Assembly (NCBI GenBank): GCA_017615635.1
Contig: JAFZZR010000098.1
Coordinates: 1-33,618 of the forward strand
Direction: 5' to 3'
DNA length: 33,618 nt
From: Lentisphaeria bacterium
GTDB lineage: Bacteria; Verrucomicrobiota; Lentisphaeria; Victivallales; UBA1829
The stretch's first letter is position 1; every line of letters starts with the position of its first letter. Both the position numbers and the translations under genes were made by a program. The notes under the pieces are model-generated. The model was given only the letters and a program-made list of their open reading frames with translations. It was not told the origin of the DNA and did no database searches. Shown here piece by piece: positions 25,454 to 33,618 of this stretch.

Positions 25454-25492
25454 GAAAAAACACGGCGAACTCCGGAACCGGAGTCCGCCGTG
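25454..25492 (-). terminator. Intrinsic terminator of nifJ
   Basis: A near-perfect hairpin (25461-25492) has arms CACGGCGaACTCCGG and CCGGAGTcCGCCGTG with a two-base AA centre and one A/C mismatch. On the minus strand it is followed by a run of T (25460-25455). It lies 31 bp after the nifJ stop. The -35 of the next operon begins only about five bases further on. Confidence 0.9.
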
Positions 25493-25522
25493 CTGTCTGC
25501 ATGAAAGCAGTGCCCGAAGGCG

Positions 25523-29062
<3,540 letters not shown>

Positions 29063-29089
29063 TCCTTTACTCCTTGAATGTGTGTAACG

Positions 29090-29117
29090 GGGCCGCGCAC
29101 GTCGGTACATCCGCGGC
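29090..29117 (-). promoter_or_regulatory. Hairpin in the nifJ leader
   Basis: A perfect 7-bp GC stem (GGCCGCG / CGCGGCC) with a 14-base loop lies about 28 bp ahead of the nifJ ATG, just upstream of its ribosome binding site. It could protect the message or modulate translation. Confidence 0.4.
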
Positions 29118-29156
29118 CTCTCTTATTAAAGAACTTAAAGACAACAGCATTTCCTT

Positions 29157-29185
29157 AACATACACCCGGTTTCCCCGGTTGTCAA
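29157..29185 (-). promoter_or_regulatory. Sigma70-like promoter of nifJ
   Basis: On the minus strand, consensus TTGACA (29185-29180) and TATGTT (29162-29157) are 17 bp apart. A start near 29150 gives a leader of roughly 88 nt. Confidence 0.75.
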
Positions 29186-29214
29186 CCCGTTTCCGGAAAC
29201 TTTCCGGACCGGGT
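29185..29214 (-). repeat. Inverted repeat abutting the nifJ -35 (candidate operator)
   Basis: The inner palindrome is TCCGGAAA-C-TTTCCGGA (29192-29208). Outer arms ACCCG (29185-29189) and CGGGT (29210-29214) extend it. It lies directly upstream of the nifJ -35 and just after the stop of the lipoprotein gene. There is no T tract, so an operator or activator site is preferred over a terminator. Confidence 0.5.
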
Positions 29215-29216
29215 GG

Positions 29217-29792
29217 TTACAGTTCTATAATTTCGAACACCTTGTCGTTATTGAAAACGACGCGGCGCCCCACCAGAAAATCGGTCCAGTACAGCCAGGT
29301 GTCCAGCGCTTCGTCCGGTGTCTTGAATTTGCATGGACGCCCGTACGCCAGCCGGACTTCCTGCTTGGACATCCCCTTTTCCACGATCCCGCGCTTCAGC
29401 TTTTCCACATCCGTAACGGGGATCCCCTCGGTCAGCGTTTCCGGATCGTCCCGGGTGAACACTTCGCGGATGTAGTCTTCCGGCGTCATCATCCGGTAGC
29501 CTTTTTCGTATACGATCACATAGTCCTTGTGGTCGGCCACCGTGCGGAAGCGGATCTTGTCCTCCGTGGCGCTGAGGATCGTCACTTCCGTGCCGAAGGG
29601 CAGGATCGCCCCCTGCTGCATGTTGATCGAACGGATCTCTCCGTCTTCGTCATGCCACAGATTGTACGCCGTGAAGATCCGGGCATGCGCGGGCAGCTGC
29701 AGGGCTTCCTCCACGATCACGTCCCGGGCACAGCCCGAAAAAAGTGCGGTCACGGCGGCGAAAAGAACGGCGGCGAATAAAACTCGTTTCAT
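29217..29792 (-). CDS. Lipoprotein with BamE/SmpA-like C-terminal segment
   Basis: The 191-residue protein starts with a lipoprotein signal (hydrophobic stretch then FSGC, lipidation at C21). The middle has alternating strand-like segments (GAILPFGTEVTILSATEDKI). The end resembles the SmpA/OmlA (BamE) repeat: GMSKQEVRLAYGRP, DTWLYW, VVFNNDKVFEI. BamE-like domains are often structural modules of outer-membrane lipoproteins. It starts 11 bp after the ctpA stop, with AGGACAGG upstream, so the two are an operon. A specific function is not known. Confidence 0.75.
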   Translation of the reverse strand: MKRVLFAAVLFAAVTALFSGCARDVIVEEALQLPAHARIFTAYNLWHDEDGEIRSINMQQGAILPFGTEVTILSATEDKIRFRTVADHKDYVIVYEKGYRMMTPEDYIREVFTRDDPETLTEGIPVTDVEKLKRGIVEKGMSKQEVRLAYGRPCKFKTPDEALDTWLYWTDFLVGRRVVFNNDKVFEIIEL

Positions 29793-29803
29793 GTTTCCTG
29801 TCC

Positions 29804-31147
29804 TTATGGTATTTGTTCTGCCTGTTCGGCTTTTTCTGCAATCTCTTTCCCGTTTCCGCGGAGGATCCGCAGTCCGCGAAGCACCTCCAGAGCCCGTTCC
29901 AGCGCCGTGTCACGCACCGGATTCGGCACCAGCGGACGCAGTTCGCCCGGATGGGAATTCAGCTGAACGGACAGCTGGATCCGCTGCGCCGGGGTCAGCG
30001 GGATCTCGATATCCGGGGGGATCCCGTTCCCGTGGATCGGGAGACGGCCCGGCGTGAAGTACCGGGCGGTGGTCAGCTTCAGCGCGCCCCGGCCGGAGGC
30101 GAAGGGAATGATCGACTGGACCGATCCTTTCCCGAAAGATTTTTCCCCGACCAGCACTGCGCGTCCGTAATCCATCATGCAGCCGGCGAAAATTTCGGCG
30201 GCTGAAGCGGTGTTCCCGTTGATCAGGACGATCAGAGGCAGATCCGTGAACTTGGGCCCTGCATCCGTGGACCGGACGAGCTGTTTCCGGTTTTCCCGGC
30301 CTTCGATGGAGACGATCAGTTTTCCCGCCGGCAGGAACCGTCCGCAGACCGGCGTCACCGATCCCAGGATGCCTCCCGGATTATCCCGGAGATCCAGAAT
30401 CAGCGCCGTCATGCCCTCCTTGCTCAACCGGTCCAGCGTTTTGTCCAGATCCGCGGCGGTATCCGGACCGAACTGCGTGATCCGGCAGTAGGCGGCGCCG
30501 TCCGTCCCCGGAAGGATCCGCGCTCCCTGAACGCTGCTGACGGTAATGACATCCCTCGGCACGGAAAATTCCAGCCGGGCATCGCGGGATGGACGGTACA
30601 CCAGGATCTTGAGCTCCGTTCCCTGTTCGCCCCGGATCTTTTCCGCCGCATCCGAAGCGCTTTCCCCCGTGAGATCTTCACCATCCGCGCTCAGCAGCAC
30701 GTCGCCGCTCCGCAGGCCCGCCTTATCCGCCGGGCCGCCGGGCAGAACGGAGACGATCTCTATTCCGCGGGCCCGGGATGCGGAAATGACGATGCCGATT
30801 CCGACCCGTTTTCCGGAAACGTTTTCCGTCATGGACCGGAATTCCTCGGGAGATTCGTATTCACTGAAGGGATCCAGTTCGTGCATGAGCCCCCGGACCG
30901 CATACTGGAAAAGATTCTTCCATGTTACGCGGTCGCCGTCCACATAGTGTTTCCGGATGATGGAGAGCATTCCGAGAAACTCGGCCATCTCTCCGTATGC
31001 TTCGCTGTCCACCAGTCCGGCACCGGCAGCCGGGCTTTCGGGATTCCGGGAAGCCGGAGCCTCCTTTTCCGCCGGTTCCTGTCCGGCAAAGAGGACCGAT
31101 GCCGAAAAGACGGCTGCGGTCATAAAAGCGGCAAGACGGCGGGACAT
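29804..31147 (-). CDS. C-terminal processing peptidase (S41 family)
   Basis: The 447-residue protein has a signal peptide (1-22), a low-complexity linker (~24-47), an N-terminal helical region, a PDZ domain (~113-185, VGIGIVISASRARGIEIVSVLPGGPADKAGLRSGD) and the S41 protease core. The catalytic dyad is S315 (NGNTASAAE) and K340 (SFGKGSV), 25 residues apart as in Tsp/CtpA. These proteases trim or degrade periplasmic proteins from the C-terminus. The ATG at 31147 is chosen over 31216 because AAAGGAG lies just upstream and a promoter overlaps the longer frame. The downstream lipoprotein may be its partner or adaptor, as in several bacterial Ctp systems; this is inferred from adjacency. Confidence 0.92.
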   Translation of the reverse strand: MSRRLAAFMTAAVFSASVLFAGQEPAEKEAPASRNPESPAAGAGLVDSEAYGEMAEFLGMLSIIRKHYVDGDRVTWKNLFQYAVRGLMHELDPFSEYESPEEFRSMTENVSGKRVGIGIVISASRARGIEIVSVLPGGPADKAGLRSGDVLLSADGEDLTGESASDAAEKIRGEQGTELKILVYRPSRDARLEFSVPRDVITVSSVQGARILPGTDGAAYCRITQFGPDTAADLDKTLDRLSKEGMTALILDLRDNPGGILGSVTPVCGRFLPAGKLIVSIEGRENRKQLVRSTDAGPKFTDLPLIVLINGNTASAAEIFAGCMMDYGRAVLVGEKSFGKGSVQSIIPFASGRGALKLTTARYFTPGRLPIHGNGIPPDIEIPLTPAQRIQLSVQLNSHPGELRPLVPNPVRDTALERALEVLRGLRILRGNGKEIAEKAEQAEQIP

Positions 31148-31187
31148 CGGACTCCTTTCGCGAAATGAAGATCGTACGGTTCCCGTT

Positions 31188-31216
31188 AATGTAACCTGCG
31201 TACGGCGATCTTTCAA
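31188..31216 (-). promoter_or_regulatory. Probable promoter of ctpA
   Basis: On the minus strand, TTGAAA (31216-31211) and TACATT (31193-31188) are 17 bp apart, about 40 bp ahead of the ctpA ATG. It is divergent from the yebC promoter. Confidence 0.55.
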
Positions 31217-31246
31217 AAGGAAACGGACGAAAAAACAAAAAAAAAA

Positions 31247-31275
31247 TTGACAAACGCGGCATGCGGGTCTATATT
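31247..31275 (+). promoter_or_regulatory. Sigma70-like promoter of yebC
   Basis: Consensus TTGACA (31247-31252) and TATATT (31270-31275) are 17 bp apart, preceded by an A tract that may act as an UP element. The start would be near 31282, giving a ~40-nt leader. Confidence 0.75.
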
Positions 31276-31321
31276 AAGTCCAAACGTGTACATGTAACAG
31301 GAAACAAATGAGAGGAAAATC

Positions 31322-32083
31322 ATGTCCGGACACAGTAAATGGGCAAACATCAAGCATAAAAAGGAAGCCACCGACAAGAAGAAAGGGCAGGCTTTCTCGA
31401 AACTTGCCAAGGAGATCATGGTCGCCGTCAAGCAGGGCGGCAAAGACCCCGACGGCAACATCAAGCTCCGTATGGCCCTCTCCTCCGCCCGCGCCGCCAA
31501 TATGCCCCGTGAAAATATCGACCGCGCCATCAAGAAGGGCGCCGGCGAACTCGGCAATGTCACCTACGAAGAAATCACGTACGAAGGATACGGTCCCGCC
31601 GGCATCGCGCTCATCGTGGAATGTCTGACCGACAACCGGAACCGGACGATCGGCGAAGTCCGCATGACTCTCGACCGGAACAACGGCAACCTGGCCGGAT
31701 CCGGCGCCGTCGCCTGGATGTTCCAGCGGAAAGCCCATTTCGTCATCGAAGGGGAAAACGCGGATGAGGAAAAACTCATGGATCTCGTGCTGGATGCCGG
31801 CGCGGAAGATCTGACGGTGGAAGACGGAGTTGCAGAGATCTGGGCCGCGCCCGAAGCGTTTACCGCCATCGCCAAAGCGCTGGAAGATGCCGGAGTGGAA
31901 TGCACCGAGGCGAATATCACCCGCCGTCCGGAAAATTCCGTGGAGATCAAGGATGCCAAGACCGGACAGCAGGTCCTCCGCCTGATCGACCGTCTGGAAG
32001 AGCTGGACGACGTGCAGTCGGTCCACTCCAATGAGGAGATCTCCGAAGAACTGATGGAAGAGATCGACAAACTCGGAGACTGA
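31322..32083 (+). CDS. yebC: YebC/PmpR family protein
   Basis: The 253-residue protein shows the family signature from the first residue: MSGHSKWANIKHKKEATDKKKG, then NIKLRMALSSARAANMPRENIDRAIKKG, TYEGYGPAGIAL, and TDNRNRT...GNLAGSGAVAWMF. YebC proteins are reported as DNA-binding regulators and as translation factors that help ribosomes past difficult peptide sequences (mitochondrial TACO1 is a relative). GAGAGG precedes the ATG. A strong promoter lies upstream and ruvC follows after 26 bp, the same pairing as in E. coli. Confidence 0.96.
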   Translation: MSGHSKWANIKHKKEATDKKKGQAFSKLAKEIMVAVKQGGKDPDGNIKLRMALSSARAANMPRENIDRAIKKGAGELGNVTYEEITYEGYGPAGIALIVECLTDNRNRTIGEVRMTLDRNNGNLAGSGAVAWMFQRKAHFVIEGENADEEKLMDLVLDAGAEDLTVEDGVAEIWAAPEAFTAIAKALEDAGVECTEANITRRPENSVEIKDAKTGQQVLRLIDRLEELDDVQSVHSNEEISEELMEEIDKLGD

Positions 32084-32109
32084 ACGTTTCCCGCTCATCA
32101 GGGGTTTTC

Positions 32110-32619
32110 ATGATCGTTCTCGGCGTGGATACAGCCATCCGGAAAACCGGATACGGTGTGATTGATCTTCAGCCGGGTGGCTCTTTCAAAATTTTGGATT
32201 GCGGCATTATACGGAACGGGCCTTCGCTCCCTCACAGCGAATGCCTCCGGCGTCTCTCCGGAGGAATCCGCGAGCTGGTTTCCTCTTTCCATCCCGATGC
32301 CGCATCCCTGGAAACCGCGTTCGTCAGCCGGAACATCCGCACGGCCATGATCCTTTCTCTGGCCCGCGGGTCCGTCATTGCCGCTCTGGCGGAGATGGGA
32401 GTGCCCGCTTTCGAGTACTCCCCGAAAACCGCCAAGCGGGCGGCCACCGGCAACGGCGAAGCCGACAAATCGCAGGTCGCCTCGGTTCTGGCGGCCTGGG
32501 GCAGACTCGACATCGCGGAAATCCCCAATGATGCCACCGATGCCCTGGCGCTGGCCCTGTGCCATGCGTCGCTGGCCGTACGGCCGGACGGGGCGTGCCG
32601 GATCCCCAAACCGATTTGA
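32110..32619 (+). CDS. ruvC: Crossover junction endodeoxyribonuclease RuvC
   Basis: RuvC resolves Holliday junctions by paired cuts. The 169-residue protein has the four acidic residues of the RNase H-like active site: D7 (GVDTA), E68 (LETAF), D141 and D144 (PNDATDALALAL). Length is normal. An AGGGG sequence precedes the ATG, 26 bp after yebC. In many bacteria ruvA and ruvB follow; here psd follows instead, so the other resolvasome genes must be elsewhere. Confidence 0.94.
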   Translation: MIVLGVDTAIRKTGYGVIDLQPGGSFKILDCGIIRNGPSLPHSECLRRLSGGIRELVSSFHPDAASLETAFVSRNIRTAMILSLARGSVIAALAEMGVPAFEYSPKTAKRAATGNGEADKSQVASVLAAWGRLDIAEIPNDATDALALALCHASLAVRPDGACRIPKPI

Positions 32620-32625
32620 CGATCC

Positions 32626-32643
32626 GCTGCGGCCCGACGCAGC
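32626..32643 (+). other. Small hairpin after ruvC
   Basis: A perfect 6-bp stem GCTGCG / CGCAGC with a 6-base loop follows the ruvC stop by 6 bp. There is no T tract, so it may be a 3'-end stabiliser, an attenuating hairpin or chance. Confidence 0.3.
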
Positions 32644-32696
32644 ATCCGCTTGAAAATTTAACGAGGTTCTTCCTCATAGGATTCTGGAGGTAACAT

Positions 32697-33491
32697 ATGA
32701 AATTGACCCGATACGGAAGAAGGGAATGGCTGGGCTCCCTGATACTGGCCGTCCTCGCCATCCTCGCCGTTTGCGGTTTGGCCGTCGTCATACCCGCCAT
32801 GCGCTGGTCTCCGGCCATTATTGTTTCCGCTCTTATCTTCCTCGTCTGGATCTGCATCGCCGCCTTTTTCCGGGATCCCGACCGCAAAGTGCCCATGAAT
32901 CCCTCCGTCGTTCTCTCGCCCGCGGACGGTGTCGTGAATGACATCGAACTGATCAAGAGCGAAACCGTCGATTCCGAAAAACTGAAAGAGCTGTTTCAGG
33001 GGCGCGACATGCTCCGGATCGGCATCTTCCTCTCCGTCTTCAATGTCCATCTCAACCGGGCTCCCGTGAAAATGAATGTCGCGTTCCGTGAGTACAAGGA
33101 AGGCGCATTCCACGACGCACGGGACGGACGGGCCTCAAAGGAAAACGAATCCATGCTCGTGGGTGCCGAAGGCATCTGCAGCGATATTCGGTACCCGCTG
33201 GCCGTCAAACAGATCTCCGGCGCCATCGCCCGCCGGATCGTCTGCCCCGTGGAAGCGGGTACCCAGCTTGACCAGGGCCAGCGCTACGGCATGATCAAAT
33301 TCGGGTCCCGGACGGAGCTGTATCTGCCCGCGGGTATGAAACTCGAACTGGCTGTGAAAGTCGGTCAGCCGGTGACCGCCGGCATCACTCCCCTGGCCCA
33401 CATTTACCCGGCCGCCGTGGAAAAAATCCGGCAGACGCAGATCGTAGATGCCGCAGCGGCATCCGAAAAGGAGGAGACTCCGCCGGTATGA
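32697..33491 (+). CDS. psd: Phosphatidylserine decarboxylase
   Basis: Psd converts phosphatidylserine to phosphatidylethanolamine. The 264-residue proenzyme has two N-terminal membrane segments (~12-33 and 38-58), SPADG with D77, the FLSVFNVHLNRAP motif with H118, and the self-cleavage site at G203-S204 (MIKFGSRTELYLP), which makes the pyruvoyl cofactor. It is of the small, archaeal-like type rather than the longer E. coli type, with a short charged C-terminal tail. GGAGG precedes the ATG. Its stop overlaps the pssA start as ATGA, so the enzymes for two successive steps are translationally coupled. Confidence 0.93.
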   Translation: MKLTRYGRREWLGSLILAVLAILAVCGLAVVIPAMRWSPAIIVSALIFLVWICIAAFFRDPDRKVPMNPSVVLSPADGVVNDIELIKSETVDSEKLKELFQGRDMLRIGIFLSVFNVHLNRAPVKMNVAFREYKEGAFHDARDGRASKENESMLVGAEGICSDIRYPLAVKQISGAIARRIVCPVEAGTQLDQGQRYGMIKFGSRTELYLPAGMKLELAVKVGQPVTAGITPLAHIYPAAVEKIRQTQIVDAAAASEKEETPPV

Positions 33492-33618
33492 AACGGAAGT
33501 TCAAGGCCCTCATTGAACAGAACAAGTGGATCAAAGCTGTTCCCAACTCTCTGACCCTTTGCAACTCTCTTTGCGGTTTCGCCTCGATCCTGATCACCCT
33601 TCAAGCCTATAAATACAC
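33488..33618 (+). CDS. pssA: CDP-diacylglycerol-serine O-phosphatidyltransferase, N-terminal part (truncated by window end)
   Basis: An open frame starts at an ATG overlapping the psd stop (ATGA) and runs off the window, giving 43 residues. After a basic start (MKRKFKALIEQ) it reads VPNSLTLCNSLCGFASILI, the characteristic first helix of PssA-type CDP-alcohol phosphatidyltransferases (PN-x2-T-x2-N-x2-CG). PssA makes phosphatidylserine, the substrate of Psd. The catalytic DG-x2-AR motif would lie beyond the window. Function rests on this motif and the psd pairing. Confidence 0.85.
   Translation, partial: MKRKFKALIEQNKWIKAVPNSLTLCNSLCGFASILITLQAYKY

Noticed and set aside
31160..31210. Imperfect inverted repeat (GATCG...CGATC) flanking the ctpA -10
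   Set aside because: The arms need a three-base insertion to pair; this may be chance.
31308..31628. Overlapping frame starting 14 bp before yebC with an AGGA upstream
   Set aside because: Its translation is Ser/Pro/Arg-rich with no motif, whereas the yebC frame matches the family from its first residue.

Overview
The window is 33.6 kb of GC-rich, densely coding bacterial DNA. It looks like a member of the Lentisphaerota (Victivallis-like gut or anaerobic bacteria), or at least a PVC-group relative. The support is a pseudopilin with an H-x9-DG tail, secreted LamG/DUF6259-type carbohydrate proteins beside a GntR-headed LacI-like regulator, a large anaerobic pyruvate:ferredoxin oxidoreductase, and a TatAC-only translocase. 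This placement is inferred from gene content; no 16S or other marker was available. No tRNA, rRNA, CRISPR array or insertion sequence was recognised, and no gene-free stretch exceeds 300 bases.

Layout, left to right. (1) 1-1061: the 3' end of a large protein, probably a glycoside-hydrolase-like enzyme. (2) 1217-5402, plus strand: a five-gene operon with its own sigma70-like promoter. It encodes a NapH/NapG-like polyferredoxin with an internal twin-arginine signal, TatA, TatC, a Tat-signal aldo/keto reductase with two 4Fe-4S motifs, and a lipoprotein flavodoxin. This is the most interesting part: a translocase packaged with its apparent redox cargo, suggesting an extracytoplasmic reduction pathway fed from the membrane. 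(3) 5451-8113, minus: nagA followed by a GT-C membrane glycosyltransferase. (4) 8240-11740, minus: a YwlE-like phosphatase, a fused RpiB-serine hydroxymethyltransferase, and serS. (5) 11923-13503, plus: a stand-alone AAA-ATPase/PD-(D/E)XK protein with its own promoter.

(6) 13549-19631, minus: a tight operon of regulator, pseudopilin-like protein, small LamG protein and a 1153-residue LamG/DUF6259-like/CBM6-like secreted protein, which looks like a regulated carbohydrate-processing unit. (7) 19737-25415, minus: a GT-C glycosyltransferase, rsmB-like rRNA methyltransferase, TatD-like hydrolase, tcdA and an MFS transporter. The first three junctions are translationally coupled, and the first gene appears to be read from a leaderless promoter. 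(8) 25523-29062, minus: nifJ, with a clear promoter, an upstream inverted repeat, a hairpin in its leader and a strong intrinsic terminator. (9) 29217-31147, minus: ctpA and a BamE/SmpA-like lipoprotein. (10) 31322-33618, plus: yebC, ruvC, psd and the start of pssA, i.e. housekeeping genes for translation, recombination and phosphatidylethanolamine synthesis.

Several starts were moved downstream of the longest open frame because a good ribosome binding site precedes an internal ATG (polyferredoxin, large LamG protein, tatD, rsmB, nifJ, ctpA), or because of a promoter position (the GT at 25415).
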